From contig JAPDRN010000021.1 in NCBI GenBank assembly GCA_030247855.1, positions 303,235-367,234 on the forward strand: a stretch of DNA of 64,000 nucleotides. Direction: 5' to 3'. Numbering within the stretch: the first letter of the stretch is position 1; each line of letters opens with the position of its first letter. Position numbers and translations under genes: made by a program. The notes below the pieces were generated by a model. That model did not search any database. It saw only the letters and a program-made list of their open reading frames with translations, and was not told the origin of the DNA. The DNA comes from Knufia peltigerae. Lineage: Eukaryota > Ascomycota > Eurotiomycetes > Chaetothyriales > Trichomeriaceae. Shown one piece after another: positions 45,827 to 55,745 of the stretch.

Positions 45827-45828
45827 CG

Positions 45829-45881
45829 GTAAGGGACATTCCAAGCTTCAACCAACACAGCGTATACTCATAATTCTTCAG
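45829..45881 (+). other. tRNA intron 2: 53-nt GT-AG insertion between nt 26 and 27
   Basis: It begins GTAAGG, a strong consensus 5' splice site, and ends TTCTTCAG, a pyrimidine-rich 3' splice site. A possible branch site ACTCAT lies 11 nt from the 3' end, the same distance as in intron 1. It is separated from intron 1 by only two exonic bases (CG). Confidence 0.75.
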
Positions 45882-45892
45882 TAAGACTCTTA

Positions 45893-45905
45893 AACAAGAG
45901 ATACC
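45893..45905 (+). other. tRNA intron 3: canonical 13-nt anticodon-loop intron
   Basis: It lies after nt 37, the standard position for eukaryotic nuclear tRNA introns cut by the tRNA splicing endonuclease. It contains AAGAG, which can pair with the CTCTT of the anticodon loop, the usual anticodon-intron pairing. Confidence 0.85.
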
Positions 45906-45983
45906 ATCTTAAGGCTGTGGGTTCGACCCCCACGTAGGGCTCAAATCCCTTTCTCGACTTGTTGAACAAGTTGAGCGTGATTC

Positions 45984-45988
45984 TTTTT
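45984..45988 (+). terminator. probable RNA polymerase III terminator (T5)
   Basis: This is the first run of five T residues downstream of the tRNA, 43 nt past its 3' end. A 15-bp near-perfect dyad (ACTTGTT-G-AACAAGT, 45957-45971) lies between the tRNA and this run. Confidence 0.55.
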
Positions 45989-46539
45989 GCTTCCAGATCT
46001 TCCTGGCGAATTTTTGCTCATTTCCTTTTTGGTCGGAAAGCCTTCTCCGCGGACCTTGAACTCATTAAACGCTGGCGGCGCACATTCAATACTTGATTTG
46101 CAGAAAGAATAGTTGCGTCAACGGCAAACGCTTTCATTGATACCTGATGCTGATATCTGGGTTGATGCTTCACCGAATTCATCAAGATAGTGGTCATATT
46201 CTCGTGCGATCCTTCGTGCTTGTCGTCGATAATCCTGAGATATTTCACCATGACTGGTGATAATTCTCCTTCAATCCGTGAAGATTGGTAGCTTCGGGCG
46301 TGGGAGTCGACACTGCCCAATGGCACTCTTCCATGGTCACGGCAGCACCGACCTTCACTTGCGTCAAAGTGCAGTGTATGCCCCGAAATGACATGGCTTA
46401 GACGCCTTTTGAGGCTGTTCTGATCGGGTCGGTGTGTGGATCTTGTAAAATCATGGAGATTTCCAGCTCAAAGGTAGTATCTGTGCCCAGGCTTCCTGGT
46501 ATAATGATGGTAGGGTTACTGGTTGACATGTCGTTTCAA
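45989..46539. other. intergenic region, 551 bp
   Basis: This stretch holds the 3' flank of CIA2. A minus-strand frame at 46018-46326 (102 codons) has no recognised family and no clear start context, and I do not call it a gene. Confidence 0.35.
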
Positions 46540-47142
46540 TCATTCGCAAGTCTCGAGCATCTTTTTGATAAAGCTCTGCAACGTAGGATTCCAAAGGGCG
46601 GCAGCCACACGTTCCTTGTCTGCCAGTTGTTTATTGACCTCATCCGCCGTAGAGTGTGTCCCTTCTTTAATTCTCACGTCGACTCGAAACCGAGCGGGCA
46701 GAGACTCTTCCAAGCGCACTCGGACTCCCAGGCCGATCACGGTGGCCAAACTACAATGCTGTATGGTAGGCGTAATCAGCACGGTAACAGTTTGTAGGTT
46801 CGACCTTGGACGGCTCGGAATCGTAGGCTTGATCGTTATATCAGGCAAGGACACCACCGCCAACGACCCAAGGGTGATGGGATGTTCGGGATCCGACATG
46901 GTGGCGATGAGGTCGTAAATCTCTTGGGTGTCGATGGGCTCGTTTTCTAGATCGCTATCACTGTCTTCGAACGAAGAAGGACTGGATGAGCGTGCAAAAG
47001 GATCGTTCATAAAGGATGGGGCGGGGTAGGCAAATGTTATTGCGCCGTCGGACTGTTCATTCTGCGCAGAGGCCCGCCGTCTGCGTGTAGGTAGGTCCGA
47101 AGGATTGATAATCAGTGGATTGGCATTCTTGCCGTCTTCCAT
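46540..47142 (-). CDS. CIA2: Cia2 / MIP18-family cytosolic Fe-S assembly protein
   Basis: This single exon encodes 200 aa. After a disordered N terminus, the MIP18 domain begins at about residue 65: ENEPIDTQEIYDLIATMSDP, then the conserved HCSLATVIGLGVRVRL segment (Cys near 130), SLPARFRVDVRIKEGTHSTADEVNKQL and DKERVAAALWNPTLQSFI. The Cia2 family works with Cia1 and Met18/MMS19 as the targeting complex that delivers iron-sulfur clusters to nuclear and cytosolic apoproteins. The start at 47142 (MEDGKNANPL) was chosen over the upstream in-frame ATG at 47343 because the family begins with a short disordered tail and the extra segment is unlike coding sequence. Confidence 0.92.
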   Translation of the reverse strand: MEDGKNANPLIINPSDLPTRRRRASAQNEQSDGAITFAYPAPSFMNDPFARSSSPSSFEDSDSDLENEPIDTQEIYDLIATMSDPEHPITLGSLAVVSLPDITIKPTIPSRPRSNLQTVTVLITPTIQHCSLATVIGLGVRVRLEESLPARFRVDVRIKEGTHSTADEVNKQLADKERVAAALWNPTLQSFIKKMLETCE

Positions 47143-49647
47143 GGCGAATATCTTCTGATGTAAAGTAGACGCTTTCTCAGAGGGGTGTTCAACACAATAA
47201 ATCGAAGAATACAGAGTGATTGTGGTTGTGGTGGTGATTTCTGGGTGTAATGAAAGAACAAGACCCAATAAAGTCGTTAACCGCAAGGATTGGTAAAAGA
47301 ACAACGTAGATTCGACCGGGTTATCAATTCTCGCCATGTACATATGAGGATTAGCTCAACGCATTTATCCTTATCGTAGCTCTGGTCACGTGTATTCCTT
47401 GCTTTGTCATGTTATTAGTCACGTGCCAGGGAATAACACCCAGAGGTTTCTGCTCCTCTTATTTCCCACCACCACCTCCTCCCACTCATAATTGGCCTCC
47501 TGTCAATCCAGTTTCCGTACGGCATAATAGTCCGTATGGACAGCTACAAATCACTTCCTGCACACTACTGCGTCGACAGTTCACCAGTGCAAAGCCTAGG
47601 CAAGCTACAATATTGTCGCAGCATATTGGCGTCAACTCGTGACGGCAACTCTGTGACCACATGCGACGGCATTTCCCTACGACTTGTACGGATCAGGCAA
47701 ATGGAATCTAGGTGGCCAGTCGCGTGTACTGCCCTCAGGTCTACGGAAGTACCAGTAGTGTACAGACGTTCAACATGCGATGGTAAATAGGCGTTGCATG
47801 AAGCCTATCAGGCTTGCGAAGGTTGTGCCTATCAGCCCCGGGGAATGGGATCCGCAAGCCTATCCACGGGTATTCATGGGTATCCCTTAGCGGTGAAGAT
47901 CGAGGCCCGAGAAGGCGGCATGGAAGCTTCGGTGGAAGACTGCGACAGCGGGTCATCTCAGTGCTCGGACGCGCCTGTAGAGCCTGGCCACAACTGAGGC
48001 CACAGCTGAGACCACCAGCAGTGACAGCCTTGACGACCTGAGTTTGTCAGAAATCATTTCGCAAGGGCCTCGGCGAGTCCAAATGGACAATGCGTATACG
48101 ATCAACACTACTCGTAGGGGGACGAGGTATCAGTGTGCAACCTTTTGCTGAGGCGAAGGGCCTGTAGAGAGTTGCCGCCATCGCGAATCAACTGTCGTCG
48201 ATCCCGTAGCGCTTTTCTACTGATCACTGGTCACGCTTAGCCTGGGAATAATCTGACTGCATGTTCCCTGAATGGAGGGGGGATCGTTCCGAAGATCAGT
48301 AAGGAGGAGTTTAGAGATGACTGAGACAGTGTTTTATACTCCGTACAATGACTCCGTCCTCGAACTCTTGTTCAGATACAATATTACAATATTGCCACTA
48401 CACAGGACATGATTAGATAGACTCACCAATTCTATACGAGTAGAACCTGTCAGATGCTTTCTTTGCCACCAAATGACCCAAGACTCGTGCTACGTACTAC
48501 AAAGTCATTCCTCTTCGACGGAACAAGGTGGAGGGGAAGGAGCAGGATTTTTCCTACGCCATCCTCTTACGTTGCAGCGCTGACAGAAATCCAACCAACG
48601 ACAAGATCCATGCAACCCTGGTCTCTTTTTACGGAGTCGTCGAACCAACTGCTACATTAGCTGAGACCTGAGGCCTAGTGAGCGAAAGAGACCTGCCGCA
48701 CCACCATGGCCACCCCATCACCACATGGCACCAACAGCTCGAGCCCTCTTCCTGCTCCTCCTCCCCTCCTCCTCCTGATTTCCCGTCCGAGTTTTCAATC
48801 AACCAACTATTGCTTACTCCGTACAGCTGACAATTTAGCGAGACACCTCAATAATCTGCCCCTGTCGACGCACAACCCATTTTTCCTGGAACTGGATACC
48901 GACTTCACAACCCATGACGTGCAGGTGAATTCTACGAATCCTCAAGGAGTTCGGGGATACGAATAGGAGGCGATCCAGACCACACATAACGTCAACTTGC
49001 TGCCCCCAAACCGCTGACAGCCACAGCGAATATTTTCCCTGGACTCCGTACGCGTACATACACTGAACACAACCTTTACCGGCCTTCGGTGGGCTCCTCC
49101 TTGCACACTTCGCATAAGCGGAACCATCTCCTGTCAGGTCGCACCCTGCACCCACTTCTTTCCTCTATCACCACTGGGCAATCGTGGGGAGGATCGCTAT
49201 TCACTTCAAACCTCGCGCATCTTGTGTGTTTGAGAAGTTCGATACCATTGTTTGACGCATCCTCCGCGTGCCGTCTGCTGCCAACTGAGTTCTTGACTTA
49301 TCGCTGGGAAAAGGCGCATGTGTCCTCCACTTGCCGAGGTTGGAGTTTGAGATTGCGCCACAACGAAAAGCAACTTTGCACACTGACAACTCGAGCTTTC
49401 AACCCTCTCCCTCGTTAGAATTTCCCATTGTGATATATACGAGACGCACTCTCGAGTATCTGGCGCCCCTGCTCTCGCCAACCGTCAACAGCGCGAGCCT
49501 CGTGCAGATCGATCATCTGTATACGATAACGTTGACTGGAGGAATCCCGCCCCTCCGCAACAACGGGCATCCGTCTGGATTGAGCTACTATCGCCGCGCT
49601 CTGCCCTTACCCAATGTGGTGTCATCCGACACGAATGGTATTGCACC
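47143..49647. other. intergenic region, 2.5 kb, divergent
   Basis: This stretch lies between the divergent CIA2 (minus) and Zn2Cys6 (plus) genes. It holds two copies of the 9-mer TACTCCGTA (48337-48345, 48815-48823) and a near copy (49042-49050). A possibly decayed coding patch lies at 47794-48151. The last 500 bp probably form a long 5' UTR. Confidence 0.4.
47794..48151 (+). pseudogene. possible decayed coding fragment
   Basis: An open frame from 47794 (M-H-E-A-Y-Q-A-C-E-G-C...) ends in TGA at about 47997. A frame shifted by one base continues with plausible coding composition (TTSSDSLDDLSLSEIISQGP) to a stop at 48151. No start, splice sites or family are recognised. The support is only composition across a frameshift, so this is weak. 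Confidence 0.2.
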
Positions 49648-52514
49648 ATGCAAAACTACTCGATGGCATCCGGACCTCCATCGGGTCCGAAGAACTATGT
49701 CTTCGTCGATGAACATAACCGACACAAGCGCTTGAAGGTAATGAGAGCATGTGAAGGATGTCGCCGTCGCAAGATCAAATGTGACTCGGCCACGACCAAC
49801 ACCTGGCCCTGCGCCGCCTGTGTCCGACTCAAGCTACATTGCGTCCCTCCAGCAGGCGGCCTCGATGGCGAATCTGGCGATACGGGTCCCGACAGTGCCA
49901 TCGAACCTAGCATCGAGTCGCAGTCCTTTACCCAAAATCCAACACCGTCGATTCAACAAGCACCGAATTATGGACTGGCAACGCCGCCGTTCCCAGCGAC
50001 GCAAACCGGCAACTTCTCGTATGATGCTTACGTCGCCAACTATTCAAAGCCTCCCTACGACATGTCAGGGAAATCATACGGTGGATACTATCCCAACCCT
50101 CAGCAATATTCTGGTGCCCTTGACGACCAATATCAAGCTGCCGGTCAGACTTATCCTCAGTATCAGGGCGACGATGATTCGCAGAGGGAGGAAAGGGCAG
50201 GCTCGACTCCAATGGATCAAATGACAGCCGAAGAACTCATGGAGCATCTCGGCGAGCTTAAAATCGGCGAAAATGGTATCGCGCCTTACTTGAGGCCCGA
50301 GAAGACTCAAGGAAAAGAGTCGGTCGCTCCAGTTCAGGAGCCGGAAGCGGAGGCCAAGATTGCCGCGGCCTTCAGTACCGATGCTGGCTCACATATTCGA
50401 ATACCCCCAGCACTGATGCCTTCGGATGAAGAGGCTTCCCAAGCCTTCCAAACCTTCTTCCGGGATGTACATCCATACGTTCCTGTCCTAAACCGCAGAC
50501 AGTTCTACGATCAGTGGCGCAATGATCGGGCGTCAATATCTCCCTTGATACTCGAGGCAATCTTTGCGAATGCTGGCCGGCTGTCTGACGACCCGGCGCA
50601 AGGTGCTCAATGGCTGGCTTTAGCCAACAGTAAGCTTTATCTGTGCTAATGCTCTCGAATCCTAGCTAACCAAGAGCAGAACATGAAGCCTGCTTCCTAG
50701 ACAGTCCTCGTCTCAGTACAATACAAGCACTTTTGCTGCTTCTCAAAGCGCGGGAAAGTGCTCCTAAGAGAGGATATTACTATCGATCATGGATGACTTG
50801 CAAAACAGCAGTTGCTATGGCAAAGGACTTGGAGCTAGACGAGCACTACGAGACCCATACTAGTGGAGAGACGTGTGATTCTCCTAAAATCGAATGCTTG
50901 ACCAAAACTCGGTTATGGCAGACATTGCTCGTCTGTGAGACCATGGTCGGCGGCCCACAAGGTAGCTAACAAGCAGCATTATCCCTCAATGTCAAGACAT
51001 AACTAACTGTGCCAGGTCGTACGGATCTCGGTGTTGACCCAACATCAGTTGATACCAGCGTTAACCCACCTTCTTCTGATGTGGATGACTTCGAGAAGGC
51101 CATTTCAAGACAATTTGCTTATTTCGTTCGAAATGCCCGCAACATTCGTCTGATAACTGATGTCTCGATCAAGCTCAAGAAAAAGAAAGATTGGGGATTA
51201 GATCAGGAATTCGTGGCGCATAATGCGGCCTTCAAGAAATGGCCAGACGAATTGCCCAAGGATCTTCAGGTCACCTTACCGCAGGGCGGAGGTGTACCGA
51301 CACTGCCATCTCATTTCGTTGGAAACATGCATTCACATTATCACCTCGCCATTGTTATGCTTCATCGACCGCAGCTCAAAGCTTCCGAATCATTTGGACC
51401 CGACAGTCAGTGGAGACACCATATGAGTACGTGTTATCGGTCAGCAAAAGTGCTTTGTCGCCTTCAAGAGGCTGTGCTGGCGCAGTACGATCTCACGGGG
51501 CTGCTGTACATGCAAAGGGGCATAAACTTTACGATCTATGCCATCCTAACATGTATCATGCTCCACTTGATTGCGCTATCCTCGCCGGACCCAGAATTCA
51601 ACATGGAAGCAAAGGACTATTTCGTCCGACACATGCGCATCTTGGAGCGATGTGTAGCTGCATGGCCCATGCCAGAGACCGAGGCGCAAATCAATTCCCT
51701 TCGAGCGGCTTTCTCTGCAGACGTCAATAGACCCTTCGAACTGAAGGAGTCTTTCCCCCTTGGCTCGCCTTCCGACCAGTCGCGCCCCTCCCCGACGTCT
51801 CAAGGATCTTACGAAAAACAGCAACAACAACAGCAGCAGCAGCAGCAGCAGCCAACTCCGCAAGGATCAATAAAGTCCGAAATTCAACAGCCGCAACCCA
51901 ATTATTTCCCTGCACACATCAACCAGATGCGTGGACCGACAGGCTATCTCGCTACACCTCCGGTGTCTGCGTACTCGAGCGACTCGAAACCTCAGACCCC
52001 CATGTACGCGCAGAGTTACGACGTCGACCAGAACCAGTATGCCAACATGCCGACGTCAGCGGGCGGGTATTATCATCCAGGTACATCGGCTCCTGAACTT
52101 CAGTGGAATCCGACCCCTATCATCGACCAATTCGACACTGCATTCGCCATCTCAGCGTCCCAGCTTGCGCCTCCACCGTCGATGTACGGTGGCAGCGGTT
52201 CCTCGCCTCCTGGCAACATGCAAAACCTCCAGAGCAGCTTCACCTCTACAGGATCGCCAACGTACGGAGTCAACGCGCAAAATTACTCGCAACAGCAACA
52301 CTACTTTGCGTCGCAGTCTCAGTCGTTTCCGGACCTATCCTCTCCCGTCGCAGGACACATGGCTCAGCTTCCTTCATCATCTTCGACGACTTACCCAACA
52401 ACTGGTGTAGGTGGAGGCATGTTTGTCACATCCCGACAATGGCAACAGAGCGTGGCAAACGTCATGGACACTGGTGGATTAAAGAGGAGGTGGGATTTTG
52501 ATCAGCATCACTAA
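49648..52514 (+). CDS. Zn2Cys6 transcription factor with fungal_trans domain and polyQ
   Basis: Three exons (49648-50629, 50680-50961, 51016-52514) sum to 2763 nt and 920 aa. The zinc cluster is RACEGCRRRKIKCDSATTNTWPCAACVRLKLHC (six Cys at about 35-65), preceded by YVFVDEHNRHKRLKV. A middle homology region follows from about 260 (AFQTFFRDVHPYVPVLNRRQFY...). The C-terminal third is Gln/Pro/Ser/Tyr-rich with a pure Gln run. The cluster and its N-terminal flank resemble regulators of the AtrR type (azole and drug-efflux control) as far as I recall, but I could not confirm orthology and leave the symbol empty. Introns are 50 and 54 nt. Confidence 0.9.
51819..51851 (+). repeat. (CAA/CAG)n polyglutamine tract
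   Basis: Eleven consecutive Gln codons, CAG and CAA mixed at the start and pure CAG later, lie in the C-terminal region of the Zn2Cys6 protein. The pure CAG part is prone to length variation between strains. Confidence 0.9.
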
Positions 52515-53619
52515 TAACCCAATACCCGCGAAAATATGGCGATTCTTTAATATTTTTTGGGTTTTCCAGGTCTCATTTAGCATGCTTTGACATGGCAAGA
52601 GAGACTTTTTCCCCGCTCGATTCAATCCTTTTTTCCTCCCGGGCTGGGACTTTCCACTCTATTCTGCAGAGGGACAACGTTTTTATATGAAGAAATGAGA
52701 TGACGAAATGATTGATATCCAAGATCATGTGCGTTCGTGAGGGAGTGCGGCCCTAAGGGGCGTGGCATGTATTCGCTATTCAAACCTCGGGAAAAGCGCC
52801 TTCCCCTTGGTGTGGGTTATCTTTGAAAGATCAATGAATCATATCGACCGTCGCATGAGCTACGAAGAAAGGAAAGAAATATAAGTGTTATGAATTTACT
52901 TGAACGTTTTATCCACGAAAGAGAAGCTCCGCGAGGAGATGGATGGGCTACCTATACTTTAGGTTGAGGGAGTATTCATGGACGAAGTGCCTCGAGATAG
53001 GATAGTAAAATAAGTATATTAGCCTCAATATCAATGCCAATCCCGCGGCTGAGATTTAGAGACCATGACTGCTATCGATCACAATCAAGCACGGCGAACG
53101 GGTATCTTGCTGCATCTTTGGATCTTCTCGGATCTCCGACTCTCGAAGCCCAGTTCTGCACCGGTTCCTACTTTTGGATCTCTTTTGGATCTCTGACAGT
53201 TGAACCATCTCCTATACTGGTTCTCGCGGTTTGGATCTTTCTTGGATCCGCGGCTCTTTGGTCGAAGTCATCTTCTATCGGCGTCCTCGAGTCAAGGTAT
53301 CGCCGTATGCGAAGCGTCGATAGACACGAATGTCCTCTGGCCAGCACCGAGACTGTCTTAAAGACTGTGTCCCGACGGTCCCGCCGGATTGTTCCCTTGT
53401 TTTCTTTCGAGCCCAATTCCAAGCACCACTCGTGCCGTCTTGTAGAAAACTCTGGGAAAGGAAAAAAACTCGTCCCGGTTTCTGGAACTTCGGCCATAGT
53501 TCCCTCCCTCTCCCGGGGGGTCTTTATTTGCTTGCCAGTCTCCTTCGTCTTCTTCAATTTGGCAATGTCATCATTCTCGTTCCAGTTCATTTATTTTCTC
53601 TCTCTCTTTCCCTTTTCCG
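52515..53619. other. intergenic region, 1.1 kb, convergent 3' flanks
   Basis: This stretch lies between the Zn2Cys6 gene (plus) and TRS23 (minus). It contains three degenerate 56-57 bp tandem units starting at about 53117, 53173 and 53230, each opening with TTTGGATC. The plus-strand frame 53034-53741 runs through them and into the antisense of TRS23, and I do not regard it as a gene. Confidence 0.45.
53117..53286 (+). repeat. degenerate tandem repeat, three units of 56-57 bp
   Basis: Each unit begins with TTTGGATC followed by a second GGATC about 10-16 bp later and a CTGGTTC/CGGTTC-like end in the first two. Identity between units is moderate by eye. The repeat lies in the 3' flank between two convergent genes. 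Confidence 0.5.
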
Positions 53620-54249
53620 TCACCGCCTGGTCAACCACTGGGTCAGACTTCGCTCCCAGGCGTCGATGCGGATGGGCATCTCCATCTGCCAAAAGGGGTT
53701 CTTGCAGACGAAGTCGGCGTACCGTTCGTAGATCCCCTTGATGAGGACGTCGGTGTTGGGCATGCTGGGGTCGGTGAACAACAAAAACTTGGTGCCCGTC
53801 AAGGTCTGGAAGACGGTCAGACGGAAGAAGGAAGACTCCATGCTCTCGATCCCGGAAGGGGCGACCGCAGGGTCAGGGTACGTCCAGGTTTTTTTGTTAG
53901 CCGTCGTGGAGGTCGCGGACGACGTGATGGGTAGTTTCGGGGTGATGGATCTCGTGATGGCGTGGACCCCGTGGAACGTACCAGCCAGGACCAAGTAGTC
54001 GTTCGTGGTGAGTGTACTGGTGCCCGGTAGACCCAACGTCCCGCCGACCGTTGATTGACCACCACCGGGTTGTTGATTCGGGTTGGCCGTGGTCGTGGCA
54101 CCACCACCGGGAGGAGAGGTGGGAAATGTACGATGGTAGACCAGAGAACCCGCTTTGGATATGATCATGAGGGCGAAGACGGGCCTGTGTGTCAATCAGT
54201 CAGCACCGTCTGTCGAGTTGGTAGCATTCGCGTCGGTCGAACTTACATG
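53620..54249 (-). CDS. TRS23: Trs23 (TRAPPC4), TRAPP vesicle-tethering subunit
   Basis: Trs23 is a core subunit of the TRAPP complexes, which activate Rab1/Ypt1 in ER-Golgi and Golgi traffic. The main exon, 53620-54184, reads PVFALMIISKAGSLVYHR, NDYLVLAGTFHGVHAITRSITPKLP, FRLTVFQTLTGTKFLLFTDPSMPNTD and ADFVCKNPFWQMEMPIRIDAWE, all sybindin-family landmarks. No ATG precedes it in the exon at the expected place. A 63-nt intron (54185-54247, GTAAGT..CACAG) places AT from 54248-54249 next to G, making the ATG by splicing. The total is 188 aa. A Gly/Thr/Pro-rich insert (about residues 24-60) interrupts the N-terminal part. Confidence 0.9.
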
Positions 54250-54760
54250 GCAATGTAATCGAGGGGGACCGCGCGCTGCGGTCGAGAAGGGTCTTGGTTT
54301 TAGCAAGGCAGTATCATCTTTCTGGAACAACAGTTGTGGAGGACAATCAGGCAAACACCTACTCCGTCGGCAAGGTGTTGTTCCTTGTGAGACGGACGAT
54401 TAACTAGACACTTGATCATTCTTTGGAGTATCGGCCTTAACTCTGTACAGCAGTAAATAGAACAGCCTCGACCCGTCACCGCCAAGGCTGCGCAAGGCTA
54501 CGTTGATTGACGTGTTTGGAGCCGCCTGCGTTGCGCAACTTAATACAGTACAGTACAAGCCGTCAACATCCAACTACTCCGTACTCAACTTCCTCAACCT
54601 CTAAATTCCCTTCGTTCTTCTGGTTGAACCTCCCTTTTCATCACCACCTCGGCTTCATTGTTCTTGCCAGATTGATTATTCTCTTTGACTCTCTCTACAA
54701 ATCGAAACCCATATCGATCCGTAGCTGCCCTCTCCCCCAGCCGTCCAAAACACCGCCATC
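54250..54760. promoter_or_regulatory. divergent promoter of TRS23 and RPN10, 511 bp
   Basis: Head-to-head starts flank this region. It has one copy of the 9-mer TACTCCGTA at 54575-54583. The sequence just upstream of RPN10 is C/T-rich. No RPN4-type proteasome element was recognised by eye. Confidence 0.45.
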
Positions 54761-55745
54761 ATGGGGCTTGAGGCGACGATGATTGTGGTGGACAACAGTG
54801 AGGCCAGTCGGAATGGTGACTATCCGTACGTGAACTCGCACACAACTAATATCGTTCCGTTTATCTCTGACGTATCTCACCAGGCCGAATCGATTCTCGG
54901 CACAGTCTGAAGCCACTCAACTCATCTTCAACGCAAAGACGGGTTCAAACCCAGAATCCGCCGTCGGTCTGATGACCATGGCAGGAACAGGTCCTACCGT
55001 CCTCAACACCCCCACCACGAACTTTGGCGCCATCCTGGGAGGTTTACACGAGACCAAGATCAAGGGACACATCAGATTAGGGACGGCCATCAGCGTGGCC
55101 ATGCTGGCCCTCAAACACAGAGCGAACAAGAGTCAACGGCAAAGAATCATCGTCCTGATCTGTAGCGAACTGGACCCGAAGTTTGGGGACAAGAACGACA
55201 ACGAGAAGGAGCTGGTCAAGTTGGCCAAGAAGTGCAAAAAGAACAACGTCTCGGTCGACTTTGTGGCATTCGGTGACGCCGTCGAGTCCTCTACAAAGGC
55301 AATACTGGAAAAATTCGTCGAGGCCGTGGGTGGTTCTTCAGGTGAAGGCAACTACCTGGTCGTCATTCCTCCCGGACCTGGATTGCTCGGCGACAGTCTC
55401 ATCACGACGCCTATTGTCAACGTTGGTGGAGACGCGGGCCCGAGTGGAGGCGGCATGGAAGGAGTCGAGACCGGCGGTGGCAGCGGTGGAGGCTTCGAGT
55501 TCGGAGTCGACCCGGCCGCAGACCCCGAATTGGCCATGGCTTTGCGCATGAGTATGGAGGAGGAACAGAACCGACTCGAGAGAGAACGAAGAGCACGAGA
55601 GGAGCAAGAGCGACAGAGTGGCGATAGAATGGAGACGATAACCGAAGAAGGGGGTCAGGCACAGCAACAGCAGTCGACGAGTGGAAGTGGAGAAGGAGAC
55701 GCCGACTCGAAGCAACCTCGAGTGGAAGATGACAAGAAAGAGTGA
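54761..55745 (+). CDS. RPN10: Rpn10, 26S proteasome ubiquitin receptor
   Basis: Two exons, 54761-54825 and 54884-55745, are joined by a 58-nt intron (GTACGT..CAG) and give 308 aa. The N-terminal VWA domain starts MGLEATMIVVDNSEASRNGDYPPNRFSAQ and includes GLMTMAG and RIIVLICSELDPKFG. After a Gly-rich linker comes one ubiquitin-interacting motif, DPELAMALRMSMEEEQNRLE (about residue 228 on). The C terminus is Glu/Gln/Ser-rich. Rpn10 sits in the proteasome regulatory particle and captures polyubiquitinated substrates. The single UIM is as in yeast, whereas animals have two. Confidence 0.95.

Larger units (their letters stand above)
45755..45941 (+). tRNA. tRNA-Lys(CUU) interrupted by three introns
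   Basis: Tracing the cloverleaf gives these pieces: 45755-45778 (nt 1-24), 45827-45828 (CG, nt 25-26), 45882-45892 (nt 27-37) and 45906-45941. The joined RNA is 73 nt. Acceptor GCCTTGC pairs with GTAGGGC (two G-U pairs), D-stem GCTC with GAGC, anticodon stem TAAGA with TCTTA, and T-stem GTGGG with CCCAC. The anticodon loop CTCTTAA gives anticodon CUU at 45889-45891, and the discriminator is T. An A box lies in 45762-45778 and a B box (GGTTCGACC) at 45920-45928. The 13-nt intron after nt 37 is canonical. The two larger insertions are not in a canonical position. A T5 run follows at 45984-45988. Only removal of both insertions restores the D-stem base pair G10-C25 and nt 26. Confidence 0.88.

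Noticed and set aside
45779..45881. Treating the two tRNA insertions as one 103-nt intron
   Set aside because: It also starts with GT and ends with AG, but removal leaves 71 nt lacking C25 and nt 26, so the D-stem is incomplete. Two introns flanking CG restore a full cloverleaf.
46018..46326. 102-codon minus-strand frame
   Set aside because: It has no family signature, no start context and no splice partner. It is left as intergenic.
46794..46803. B-box-like GGTTCGACC near 46.8 kb
   Set aside because: It lies inside CIA2 coding sequence and has no A box or cloverleaf around it.
53034..53741. 235-codon plus-strand open frame
   Set aside because: It runs into the antisense of the TRS23 coding exon and through degenerate repeats. 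Its composition is unlike a real protein.
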